Positions 36,519 through 48,042 of a stretch of 51,839 bases of DNA are shown piece by piece. The notes below the pieces were generated by a model, which saw only the letters and a program-made list of their open reading frames with translations, was not told the origin of the DNA and did no database searches. The stretch's first letter is position 1, and each line of letters starts with the position of its first letter. This DNA is from Mansonella perstans (taxonomy: Eukaryota; Nematoda; Chromadorea; Rhabditida; Onchocercidae), in NCBI GenBank assembly GCA_037074765.1, contig JBAMDO010000303.1, positions 1-51,839 on the forward strand, written 5' to 3'. Both the position numbers and the translations under genes were made by a program.

Positions 36519-38057
36519 TCATTTGTTTTGAAATGATTGAATTTGTGTACTTCTTTTGTCTGCCCGCTTTTGATAGATTAGTGAAAACTGAAAATGTAAT
36601 AGTGGCCAGAAATTGTTGTTAAGGCGAGGAAAAAATAAAACGACAGATGATGAAGTGTGTTGGTTGACATTTTACTATTTCATATCTCGCATTTCAAAAT
36701 CTATCCGTTCACATGCAATTGTTCAGAGAAGCAACAAAGAAGGAAGCGCAGTATATCTGAGCGTAAAATGAAATATTCTGGTCAACAGCCAACAGCTTAA
36801 TAAAGACTAAATAATTTCATTGAAACATACCAACTAGAGTCGTATTCTCCGTGGTAACCTTCCTCGTATTATTTTCTCCTATCGTTTCAAGAATTTTTGA
36901 TATATAAGGTGCAATTTCGAATACCATCAAACATTATCTGACGTTAACAAATACGTAGCAATACAATTTAAAAAAGTTTCTTCAATTTCCTCTAACGCCG
37001 CTGGTTATTTATTTTATTTGCATTTAAAAACAAAAAACCAAATGATGAAAAAAGAAATTTAAGGTGTTAAATTGAGAAAAACAATATTTATTCGAAACGA
37101 GATCCGGGAATTTGTGACAACTTGTTATGGATAATGAATAATTCATCTTTTGCATCAATTTTTTTATTTGTCCTTTCAATCCATTCTTTTGCATCCGACT
37201 AAGAAATGCGGAAAAACAAACAGGTCGCAAAACAAAAAAACGGGACCGTTCGAAAACGTTTATAATATAAAATAAACTTCACTCACTGGTTTCCTTGTCG
37301 AAATTTAAAGGCGAGAATTTTTATTTCTTAAACCATTAATAGTTCCACCATTGCCTTGTTCGTTGTTGAAGAAAATGCTTGGAGTTTGAGGCTAGAAAAA
37401 ATGTTCAGAAGGTCTTAGAGGTGCATGTGCCAGGTTTTGACTGAAAAGGTCTTAATAATTGTTTTTTAATTAATTAGAACGGACTAAGCGTAAACACTTC
37501 TGGAAACTTTGCGTTGATTAAGGTTCCGAATTCAATATTCCACTTTTCTAGATTTCAGCATTAGCATAAATTTGATTTTTCAGTAGTCAAAATCCAGGCT
37601 GAAATGTAATTTAAGAACAAAAAACTCATTTTATCTTTCATATTCAGTCAGAGCTTATCACTTTTAGCAATGATCTTAGCAGACTTTCCGATATAATTCG
37701 ATTTACGGATAAAATTCATTTTCTCATTGGATACTGTAATATTTTGCCACTTAAAATTTGTCATTGCAGTATCTCGATAAGTTTGTTGCCGCTGAAATTG
37801 GAGTACCAAAAAAAAAATTTAATTCAGCTATTTCAAAAGTAAGATTCAGAAAAATAATTAATTCTCAGTTAAATAATGCTTTGGAAACAAAATAACTTTG
37901 ATTATTGGTTATTCGACATTAATGGCAATGTTTACTTAATGCTTCCATGAAAAATGCTTTTAGAGCTAATGCAGAACTTCATTTCAAGTTCTATATGAAA
38001 GGCCTTATAATGGAATAGATTAGAAGTAAATTTTTCTAATTCCGACGATTTGTTCAT
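36519..38057 (-). pseudogene. Block B gene, copy 1 (phase-consistent exon chain, unknown protein)
   Basis: Candidate minus-strand exons: X 37791-37648 (ATG inside; MTNFKWQNITVSNEKMNF), P 37391-37287 (PSIFFNNEQGNGGTING), S 37198-37099 (SDAKEWIERTNKKIDAKDEL), Z 37000-36831 (ALEEIEETFLNCIATYLL), E 36777-36713 (YFILRSDILRFLLCCFSEQL) and T 36587-36519 (FSLIYQKRADKRSTQIQSF, stop). Phases agree: X-P 0, P-S 0, S-Z 1, Z-E 1, E-T 0. A possible further upstream exon starts with an ATG at 38,057 (MNKSSELEKF) but does not join X in frame. Damage: a TAA in P, also present in copy 2, and a 5-bp insertion in Z. Z holds one strongly hydrophobic helix. I cannot assign a family. The block is head-to-head with the collagen-like gene. 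Confidence 0.5.
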
Positions 38058-38224
38058 CCAGGAAGAATTTTGCTATTATCCTCAATTTAAACGCAGTAAT
38101 CTTCTGAATACGTCAAGATCGCTCTTACATGATGGATTAGCAAATTAGCGAAATCGAATGTATTTGGTAAAATCTGCTTTTTTTTTTCGAAATCGAATTA
38201 TTTGACATAATCTGCTTTTTTCAG

Positions 38225-38534
38225 AATAGGAAAAACAAGATTTCAATATAATCGATTTGAGACATGGTGAAGTTGATAATATATGTAGCATTCGCCATTT
38301 GTTGTACTCCAAGTGAAATTGTGATACCAGGACCACCGGGACCACCAGGGCAACCGGGACCGATGGGACAACAGGGAGCAGCGATGCAGGGGGGAAAGAG
38401 GAGTACAGGGACCACCGGGACCAATGGGGCCACCGGGAGCAATGGGGCCAGGAGGGGCGCCGGGACCGGCGGGACCGCCAGGTCCACCGGGAGGAATGGC
38501 AGCGTCACCCCAACCGAGACCAACCGGAGCATAG
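38225..38534 (+). CDS. Short secreted collagen-like protein, one frameshift
   Basis: A CTGCTTTTTTCAG acceptor ends at 38,224 and the ATG is at 38,264. The start codes for MVKLIIYVAFAICCTPSEIV, a clear signal peptide with a Cys-Cys pair, followed by Gly-X-Y triplets (GPPGPPGQPGPMGQQGAA). At a run of six G (about 38,388-38,393) the frame slips by one base. Read one frame over, perfect triplets continue (GERGVQGPPGPMGPPGAMGP and on) and end M-A-A-S-P-Q-P-R-P-T-G-A-stop at 38,534. With one G fewer the protein would be about 89 residues. This is far shorter than cuticle collagens and without their usual cysteine clusters, so I call it only collagen-like. Related copies lie at 31.0 and 51.8 kb. Confidence 0.6.
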
Positions 38535-39131
38535 GGAATGTCGAAAAGGTAACGAACGAGCACTCTGAAGATGATATCTCAATATGTCAAGAAATGGAAA
38601 TGGTTTAAAAAAAAAAATGGAAATGATTTTAGCAAAAATTAATTCCTTTGCTTTTCTATGGTTGATAGTTTTTTTTTAAATGATTGAACTTGTGAACTTT
38701 CATTTTTTCTGCATTTTTTCCAATAAAACCTAAAATTCTGAATTCAAATTTGAAAGCAATTCAAAATTTTTCGGTACTTTAATTATGTTATATTTGTACT
38801 TTATCTGAATAATAAAAGTAAAAGTATCCAATGATTTTAAACTGAATGAAAATTGAAAGCTAACTCAAGTTATTATAATATTATTCAGGAGATAAAGACG
38901 ATAATGATAATAATTATAACAGTAACAGTGAAGGCAATAACAGCGGTGATGAAATAATTTCACGCCAAAACATTTTGTTAAATTTATTTCATTGCCAATT
39001 ACATTAATTCAATATCATAAGTAATCTAATTTTCTCCTGTTATTTTGCATCCTTTTTTTCAAATCTTGCAAATTAATCAAGATTTTACGCGAAAGAAGAA
39101 AATTACGATAACAAAAAAATTCATTAATGCA
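38535..39131. other. Non-coding DNA after the collagen-like gene
   Basis: Apart from an I-S-I-C-Q-E-M-E-M-V frame just after the stop (38,575-38,607, matching the decayed copy at 31 kb) I see no exon here. Confidence 0.45.
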
Positions 39132-39325
39132 TTTAAGTGTAATTTTTTAAATTGGTTCCGAAATAATTAAATATGCAACACTAAAGCATACCTAAACAAT
39201 TGGTATTAATTGTTGGTTATTTTTAAAGATAAATATGCATAAAGGAACAAGTCGTAAAAGCAATCTTGTCCATTAAATATTTTGTTTATCTGAAATGATA
39301 TTATTATTATTTTGAATTCGAAACT
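39132..39325 (+). repeat. Block A fragment, left bracket of the kinase locus
   Basis: The first part (39,132-39,246) matches 44,404-44,521 with few differences. The second part (about 39,213-39,325, AAGATAAATATGCATAAAGG and on) matches the end of the long block A exon, for example 34,136-34,245. It is a truncated piece of the array. Confidence 0.8.
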
Positions 39326-40296
39326 CTATCGTTAAAGCTTAAATTCCTTATTGATTGGATATCTTAGGGATTGTTTGTTAAATTAAAAACCATTTTTTTC
39401 CTGACACATATTCTTTTAATCAGTTTTTTTAGCTTCACTATTGTACCTGTAATTATTCAACTTTTATACAAAAAAAGTAATACTTCTTTTGCACTGTTTG
39501 TTCATTATAGTTTCTACCATTTTGAAACGATAAGGGAATGAATAATGGAAATAGAATACTGATTGCTAAATTTGTTATATTCAATTCTCACATTTGTTCT
39601 CCTTCATCATATATTTAGTTTGAAATTAGAGATATATTGGAATTTAGCAGTAGACGATTAAAGACGAAAAATTGCATAAATGAAAAAATGATGGCAATTT
39701 CATAAAAAAAAAGCTGCTAATTAACAATTATTTGTTGTTTAAGTCATTTCTGCTGTTATTCATCCACTTTGCAAATTGAAGGAATGATTAAAGTGAACTT
39801 ATGATTTAATTCCAGTATGTTCACAAATATTTAAATTTTCATCGATTAATAGAAAAGCTTTAAAAGTGTCTATTTTTCGATACAGTCATCTTGGAAAAAA
39901 TATTGATTGTATGTGGTAAGGTTGTTTCAACTGTGTCAGTGTTTTACTGTAAAATTATGCTTGCTGTAAAATTTATTCGGTCATTTAAGCAATTTGAAAT
40001 TACAAAAAAACAAATGAATATGTAAAAAAAAATGGAAGAAAAAGTAAAAAAATTGAACTAAAAATATAAATAAGTCATTCAAATTTTTTTCGAATTTCTT
40101 CCTTCTGTTAATTTTGGGTCGTTTAATGGCAATTTATTACTAATGAAAAAAAATTATTCCATAATTTTTTCATTTATATAGACCAAAATTGCAACTTTAA
40201 TGAATTTAACAATATTCGATAAAAACTGGATAAATAGCAAAAGTAAATTGAAGTGTAAAAGTTCCACTTTCACTGAAGTTGATCTCAAGAGCCGAC

Positions 40297-43200
40297 ATGA
40301 ACAGTGAATCGAATGATGCATTATCAGTGTTACGACCAGGTCAAACTTTCACTCATCGTGGTAAAAAATATAAAATATTAAAGCAAGTTTGGTTGGGACC
40401 ATTTAGTGAAGTAATGATTATTAAAGAAGCTGATGGTGATGGACGATTTGCAATGAAAATTGAAAAAACCATTGGTCTACAAAGGTATTTACTATTTAAT
40501 AACAAATTTGTTATGATTCTTAAAAAAAATAAGAAACAAGAAAAAAATTAAGAAAAACAAAAATTTCCACTCATTTATCCAATAATATTCCGGAAGAACA
40601 CTTCTGTCCCTTTATTTACAACACTTAGAGAAACGAAATTACATTTCCATCACTCTTGATGAAATGAAATTCTGTGTGAAAAGAAAAAGATGATGAGTAT
40701 TTAATTTAATGTTTTTAAACCACCACAGGTAAAGAAGTATTTCTTTTTCGAATGTTAAGTGCCAAGAGAAAATCATTCATAATTATATCTGATGGCTTAG
40801 AGACATTCATTTATACGTAAAAATTCTCCGAAATGAGAAAATATCGGTATAGATTCATTGCGTAGACAAGGAAATTATTATTTATGCAAAAAGGGTCAAA
40901 GTTTAAGCGAAATAGTGCAAACAATTAATATGTTACTAGTTAGAAGCAGTGATGATTGCTGACAATAAATAAGTGAATGTAAGAGTTAAATTTTTTGCAT
41001 AGAAAAAATATTCAATTATACTTGTGCAACTAATTAATTGTGTGAAAAATTTTTGAAGCTTTTCAGGTCACTGCTAAAATTGGATGTTTTTGTATTGCGC
41101 GAATTTCAAAATACCAAAACAATCGGTATTCCAAAATTAATTGCTCAGGGACGTACCAGTGAAATGAAATACGTTATCATGCAACTTCTCGGTCCAGATT
41201 TGGATAAATTACGTCGCTCCTTACCGGACAAAAAGTTACACTTTCTTTTAAAAAAACAAATAAAAATAAATTATGAAGAATAATTTAATTTTAAAAATCC
41301 AAAGCTATTATTTAAATAAAGTTTTTGAATAAAATTTAGATTCACTTTAACGACGGCACTTCGTCTTAGCATACAAACATTGGATCGTATTGAAGCACTG
41401 CATGATACGGGTTGGCTCTCACGTGATATTAAATCAAGCAATTTTGCCATTGGTTTAAAGGATGATAATGAAACAGTTTACATTCTTGATTTTGGATTCG
41501 CTAGACGTTTCAGGTAAGAGTAAGACGGTATTCATCATGTATCACGTGTATTTTTTTCTGAAATACATGCGTCAAACATGGCAGATGTTTTATACTTCTT
41601 TGGGCATTTCTGTCTCGCATATATTTTGCATTTTCATGTAAAGTTGCTTTCTTTAAGATGTTGAATCAATTCAACATTGATTAAAATAAAATGGACAGAA
41701 CAAAAATAATTATCCAAAAATTTTTTTTTAATTTCGTCAAAATATGAAATTATTTGTCTTTAATTTAAGAGATAAGGATGGGAAATTTTATCAACCACGA
41801 AGTTCAGCTGATCTCATCGGATCCATTTATTATTCATCACTAGCAGCACATGCATTCAAGGATCAGTGCCGAAGGGATGATGTTGAATCTTGGTTTTATA
41901 TGGTTTGTGAATTTATCAAAGGTAAAAAGCAACATTTGATTTTCACATGTTGTCCGTATTTGCTTCGTAAATATAACACATGCCATTTTTCATTTGCATA
42001 AAATAATAGATAATACCATTCATTTTTGTTCCCACATACACTTTTTCCTACCAGAATGATGCTTAATACTAAATATTTAGCTGAGATATTTCTTATCCTT
42101 GCTTGTAATAACACCGTCTATTGAGTTCACGCAATCACACAAATAAATTAATTCAGGTCACGTCGGAGTGTAAATATATTCTCCCAAGGCTTTGTCATTT
42201 ATTCTTTTGCTGAATTCATTTCATGTAGCAACATATATTGCTTAAAAATTTAATACTTATTTTCATAAGTAATACTTTAAGAAACAAAGTGAAAAGGATA
42301 ACTAATGATCATCATATTGTTTCTTATTATTTCTGTCACTCTACAACAATGATATAATGCTTGTAAACATTAGATAAGTTTGATAATTTTAATTTCTCGT
42401 CAAAACTATTCAGGTCCACTACCATGGGCAAGCGCAGATGTTCGACAAGATTATTTGTTAATTGGTGAGTGGAAACGCTATGCAAGACTTAGTGGACGTT
42501 GTGAGTTACTTGAGGGTGTACCGGAAGAATTTGACAGAATAATGGAAATGATCGATAATACAAAGTGAATATGCGCAACAAGAAATTCATTTTTTTTTTG
42601 AATTGATCAAAAGAAAAAATAAAAAGAAAAAAACGAAAAAATAATTGTTGTAGAATGCCAATTATTAACTTAACATCATAGATTATTATTATTATTATTT
42701 AGTTGGAAATATAAGTCATAAAAAAACAATTAGCACTGCTAGCTATACATTAAGAAAGTACATAAATTAATTTAATGAAATTAAGTAACAATCAAGTGAG
42801 AAGTAAAAAATATTTTCTTTTTCTACTTCCGATTCCGATTTTTCGTTATTGTAAATATGAATATTCAGAGTTTGGTAAAAAAATTTGCAGATATTTTGAA
42901 AGACCGGATTATCGAACAATCCGTAGATTAATCGAGAATGTTTTTATCAGATTAAAAGTAAAAATTTGATTGTTTTGAAATGAAATTTCTTCAAATATTT
43001 TTCTTTATTTAAAAAATGTTGGGATATTTTAGCAAAAGGTAAGATTGAAATAGAAATAATTAGTTATTCAAAAGGCAGCTATTAAAGAATTACCCTGGAA
43101 ATGGGAAAAATTGAAATTTCTGCCATAATCAATTGTTCAGATTTTTGCTTTTTGTCATTTAATCAAAAATTGTCATAACTATCCCGTTAATTAGCAAAAC

Positions 43201-43571
43201 AATCTGCACCAATTATTCATTCATTGAAATTGAACTTCCAGATTAAATTCTTAGAAGAAATTCTGAATTGTTTTTCTTATAATTTATTACTGAATCTTTA
43301 TTGTTATTATTATTAGTGCTATCAGTATATTATATCATTATTTTTTTATTAATATTAGCGATAATGTTGCTATCTTTCGTTCGAATACGTTCATTTAAAT
43401 CAATAATATAATATTAATCAGTGTGATTAAAATATGTATAGTGTTAAATGCTAGTTTTTTGTTAATTCAATTTTATATACTTTTCTTTCCAAATCTTGTG
43501 TTTTTAAGCTTAATCAGAACGCACCATTTGAATGGCAAACAAATCCAAGCCTTATTCAAAAGCATCGGTGA
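40297..43571 (+). CDS. Tau-tubulin-kinase-like protein kinase (CK1 group), seven exons
   Basis: Exons: 40297-40484, 41067-41234, 41340-41513, 41770-41921, 42414-42564, 42891-42957 and 43509-43571, all in phase; 320 residues. It has the ATP-site lysine in F-A-M-K-I-E (K54), a catalytic loop S-R-D-I-K-S-S-N (D148, K150, N153), the metal-binding D-F-G (D169), the CK1/TTBK segment G-S-I-Y-Y-S-S-L-A-A-H, and D-D-V-E-S-W-F-Y-M followed by G-P-L-P-W. The end, N-Q-N-A-P-F-E-W, corresponds to the N-E-x-F-D-W-E that follows the kinase domain in TTBKs. Oddities: one glycine in the ATP loop (V-W-L-G-P-F-S-E-V), Asp where helix C normally has Glu, and Ser for His in HRD. Nematodes have large TTBK-like families, many expressed in testis; that role is only inferred. 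Without exons 6-7 the frame would stop at 42,570. Confidence 0.85.
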
Positions 43572-44403
43572 TCGGTGATCAGGGTCAGTCATGTTTCGTT
43601 TCTCATCGTCTACGAGAATTAGCCAGAAAAGCGGATGATACGACTCTTCTATTGTGAATTTTTATCCAATCATGTATAAAATGAATAATCTCTATTTTTC
43701 TCATTTTTTCAGTCCTTACGTAATTTTTCCTCACTGCTACAGATACGTGAAGATGCATGCAGTTATAAGCATGCATACATTTACATGGATTAAAAAAAGC
43801 AGGCTGTTTAAGTTAAAAATGAAACAAAAAAGAAAAATTAAAAAAGTTGCAACATTTTGAAATATCATGCAGTGATCTAAATAGTATGACTTTTTTATTT
43901 TAAAAATGTAAAATTGTGATAAGCATAAAAGATACAGTATAATCATTTTAATTATTTGAATTAAATTAACCAGCTGGTAAATTGATTATTAATTTAAAAT
44001 AATTAATTAACTGGATAACCGTTATTTTTTTCATCATCTCTTGTTGAATAATAACATGATTCATTGCAAACGATTTGGAAGTAATCATAAACGACAATGA
44101 TAAATATCAAAAATTCAATTTCAACATTTATTAAATCAGTGGTGGAGTATTCAAGAAGCATTTTATAAAACGAGAAATTTTAAAATAATCATTCTATTAA
44201 CATTCGATATGTTAGTGTGATAGCAGTAGGTTATTATTATTTGGTGAATACAATGCTTTTTAAAATTCTATTTTCTTGATTTTAAGAATTTCAAATTAAA
44301 TTTTAAATCAAAAATCTGAAAATTTTAAAAATTAAATAAAAAATTTTAGTTTTTTTTCAATATTTTTTTTCATTGGTCAAATTACATTTGTGGCTCTATT
44401 TAA
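43572..44403. other. Non-coding DNA after the kinase gene
   Basis: A+T-rich sequence with no supported exon. The 68- and 69-codon frames on opposite strands at 43,654-43,946 overlap each other and are unsupported. Confidence 0.5.
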
Positions 44404-44524
44404 ATCATTTAAGTGTAATTTTTTAAATTGGTTCCGAAATAATTAAATATGCAGCGCTAAAGCATACCTAAACAATCAGTATTAATTATTAGTTGTTTTT
44501 ACAGATAAATATGCATAAAGGAAC
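44404..44524 (+). repeat. Right bracket repeat of the kinase locus
   Basis: This segment matches 39,132-39,250 (for example ATTTAAGTGTAATTTTTTAA and ATATGCATAAAGGAAC) and then joins directly to the start of the third block A copy. Confidence 0.85.
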
Positions 44525-46190
44525 AAAATCAGAATAATAACAATAATCAATTTCAAATTTTTAATGAAATGAGAAAAATGATACTCAAAGGGTTGCAAAA
44601 TGAAATCTTTAATTAACAAAGAGAGAAAATAAAATAAAAATAAAAACGAAGGAAAAAATGAAATAAGAAGGTATCGACTGACTGAGCTGAAATTAAATCA
44701 AATTTAACTCCCTAATGTTAATAAATAATAATAATTTTAAGATACAGCACTTATTTCTTATTCATTTTTCTTTTGATTTAAAAGAAATGTCACCATTTTA
44801 ATCAATTGTCCAATAGCTGTTGGAATCGTTATTGCTAAATCTTCAAGAAATACATCAAGGAACAATAAATTGACAAGTAAAATGGCTGAATTGGCCGGTG
44901 TAGTAAAAAATGAACAAATGACAAATGCATATGACACCAGTGTTACCAGAGTCTTCTATCAAATTTACTCACTCTCTTAAATTTTCATTTTCCGAACTTT
45001 AAAACTGTGATTAAGATGTTAAACCTACATTTCTTCTCCTCACAGTACGTTATACCTTCAATTTCTCAATCATTTGTCGAAGGATTACTAATACGAATCA
45101 ATGCATGATTGATCTGGTCATTTAACAATCATTTACCATTATTATGCAGAAAATTACCAGATTGATTAATCTTATGTAGTACTAACAACTATTATTATTA
45201 CTTTCTATCAGGTAAAACACTTCAAATCAGAATATTTTACCGTAATAACTTACATAAGCAGATAAGTCAATATAATTTTACAGCACTAATTCTTTGCCGC
45301 TTTGCTGTAACTGATATATAGTTCAGATAAATTTGAAACATTTGAATTAAAAAGTGCTACTTTACCCTTAATCAGTGGTTTATTTCAGGCTTTATCTCAT
45401 GAACTTCTTATTTACCTATGGGCTGTTTCAATATGAGATGTTTGCCTTTTCATTTCATCTATGTAAGAAATTTGGCAATTTAATCAAGTTACATTGAAAT
45501 ATGTATAATTTTAATGCGCATAATTCTAATTTAGCAGAAGTATTTGAAACAAAAATCGCGGTCCAATATACCATCGGTTTCAAGGCAACCTATTCAGTAT
45601 CGTGCAGTAAGAAATATCACAATTGCTCGTATACCAGCGGTTGTTGTCTCCGAGACACACTAAAGCGCGGACCAGCGCATCTGTTTCTTCACCATCTCAA
45701 TGAATATACAATGCATTCCTCATTTCTTCCAATACTTGACGGATTGTTACGAATGAAAATACCATTACTGATACTTTTTGACCTTTATTATGGCATTGAT
45801 ATTGGCAGAGAGAAAATTGTAGTTTACAGCATAGAAACAAAGTTCTATTTGAAAAATTATTGGTTATTTTTAAAGATAAATATGCATAAAGGAACAAGTC
45901 GTAAAAGCAATCTTGTCCATTAAATTTTTTTGTTTATTTGAAATGATATTATTATTATTTTGAATTCGAAATGTTTACCTTTCAGTTAAATTTGCACACA
46001 TAATCAGTATTAATGTCAAATCCGACTGATAATGCTATTGGTAGCGGCAGGTAACGTAGTACTCATTGCTTTCGAATAATCTTTTTCGCATTTAATACGC
46101 AAGCGTACACTTTGTTACCGGATCTCGCTTTTCAACAAATTCACAACCACAGATGTAAAAATGTTGACATCTTAGAAGTAACAAATAAAT
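44525..46190 (+). pseudogene. Block A gene, copy 3 (damaged)
   Basis: This copy has the first-exon region from 44,525 (ATG near 44,787) through the 3' exon region near 46,190. The first exon has lost one base after its ATG (CACCATTTT for CACCGATTTT) and one more later. Exon H (near 45,390-45,461) is intact with T|GTAAGA. At exon K a 4-bp loss (GCAGAAG for GCATATAGAAG) makes one long open frame to 45,923 (140 codons as a simple ORF). The last exon carries three single-base deletions relative to copy 2. Block B sequence follows at once. Confidence 0.55.
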
Positions 46191-46660
46191 TCCAAACACT
46201 ATGCTGGGAAAAAAGAAAATATAGAAAATCAATTAAAACTCTTTTGATTTCTAATTCTGATTTCATTCATCAGAATTTTTATCTTTAATTAATCAATTTC
46301 AAATTTTGATGAATGAGAAAATGATACTGAAAGATTATTATTGAAGAATTAATTACTGTTGTAACACTGATATAGCAAAACGAGACTTATTAATGACATT
46401 CTATCGAAATAAATTATTGGTAAAAAGTAACATAACGAAAATAGCTCACAATAAGTGCATGCTACATGAAATGCTTTCCTTTTCTATTTTTGTTCCTCCT
46501 TTTTTGCTCTCAAATCGGTTTTGATAAAAAATTAAAATGTTTTTAAATTAATATTTTATCTTTTGAGTGTCAATTTGTTTTGAAATGATTGAATTTGTGT
46601 ACTTCTTTTGTCTACTCGCTTTTGATAGATTAGTGAAAACTGAAAATGTAATAGTGATTT
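46191..46660 (-). pseudogene. Block B fragment with only the terminal exon
   Basis: The sequence follows block B copy 1 from about 36,120 to 36,600 and then breaks off. It keeps exon T at 46639-46556 on the minus strand (28 codons including stop; F-S-L-I-Y-Q-K-R-V-D-K-R-S), with the acceptor at its 5' edge still present, but nothing of the other exons. At about 46,660 it jumps into a block A fragment. Confidence 0.7.
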
Positions 46661-46868
46661 TTCTTTTGATTTAAAACATATAGTTCAGATAAATTTGAAA
46701 CATTTGAATTAAAAATTGCTACTTTGTCCTTAATCAGTGGTTTATTTCAGGTTTCATCGCATGAACTTCTTAATTACCTATGGGCTGTTTCAATATGAAA
46801 TATTTGCCTTCTCATTTCATCTATGTAAGAAATTTAGCAAATTAATCAACATTAAAATATGTATAATT
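46661..46868 (+). repeat. Block A fragment (exon H region only)
   Basis: A piece of about 200 bp covering exon H and its flanks (M-N-F-L-I-T-Y-G-L-F-Q-Y-E-I-F) with the T|GTAAGA donor. It is joined on both sides to unrelated parts of the array. Confidence 0.75.
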
Positions 46869-46869
46869 C

Positions 46870-48042
46870 TGACTGAGCTGAAATTAAATCAAATTTAACT
46901 CCCTAATGTTAATAAATAATAATAATTTTAAGATACATCACTTATTTCTTATTCATTTTTCCTTTGATTTAAAAGAAGTATCACCGATTTTAATCAATTG
47001 TCCAATAGCTGTTGGAATCATTATTGCTAAATCTTCAAGAAATACATCAAGGAACAATAAATTGACAAGTAAAATGGCTGAATTGGCCGGTAGTAGTAAA
47101 AATGAACAAACGACAAATGCATATGACACCAGTGTTACCAGAGTCTTCTATCAAATTTACTCACTCTCTTAAATTTTCATTTTCCGAACTTTAAAACTGT
47201 GATTAAGATGTTAAACCTACATTTCTTCTTCTCACAGTATGTTATACCTTCAATTTCTCAATCATTTGTCGAAGGATTACTAATACGAATCAATGCATGA
47301 TTGAATCTGGTCATTTAACAATCATTTACCATTATTATGCAGAATAATTACCAGATTGATTAATCTTTATGTAGTACTAACAACTAATTTATTATTACTT
47401 TCTATCAGGTAAAACACTTCAAATCAGAATATTTTACCGTAATAACTTTACAATAAGCAGATAAGTCAATATAATTTTACAGTACTAATTCTTTGCCGCT
47501 TTGATGTAATTGGTATATAATTCAGATAAATTTGAAACATTTGAATTAAAAATTGCTACTTTGTCCTTAATCAGTGGTTTATTTCAGGTTTCATCGCATG
47601 AACTTCTTAATTATCTATGGGCTCTTTCAATATGAAATGTTTGCCTTCTCATTTCATCTATATAAGAAATTTAGCAAATTAATCAACATTAAAATATGTA
47701 TAATTTCATGTGCATAATTCTTAATTTAGCATATAGAAGTATTTGAAACAAAAATCGCGGTCCAATAGACCATCGGTTTCAAGCAACCTATTCAGTATCC
47801 GCAGTAAGAGATATCACAATTGCTCGTATACCAGCGGCTGTTGTCTCCGAGACACACTAAAGCAGACCAGCGCATCTGTTTCTTCACCATCTCAATGAAT
47901 ATACAATGCATTCCTCATTTCTTTCAATACTTGATGGATTGTTACGAATGAAAATACCATTGCTGATACTTTTTGACCTTTATTATTGCATTGATATTGG
48001 CAGAGAAGAAATTGTAGTTTACAGCATAGAAACAAAGTTCTG
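46870..48042 (+). pseudogene. Block A gene, copy 4 (truncated)
   Basis: The first-exon region runs from 46,978; the frame is open from 46,906 to 47,172. It has lost its normal start codon (AAGTATCACC for AAATGTCACC). The second candidate exon (47,239 onwards, R-R-I-T-N-T-N-Q-C-M-I-E-S) is open here. Exon H is coding, but its donor has changed to ATAAGA. Similarity to the other copies stops at about 48,042, inside the long exon. Confidence 0.55.

Noticed and set aside
43532..43657. A 41-codon ORF starting ATG and reading M-A-N-K-S-K-P-Y-S-K
   Set aside because: It overlaps the last kinase exon in another frame; the kinase reading (N-Q-N-A-P-F-E-W) matches the TTBK pattern and joins in phase, so the ORF is probably a shadow.
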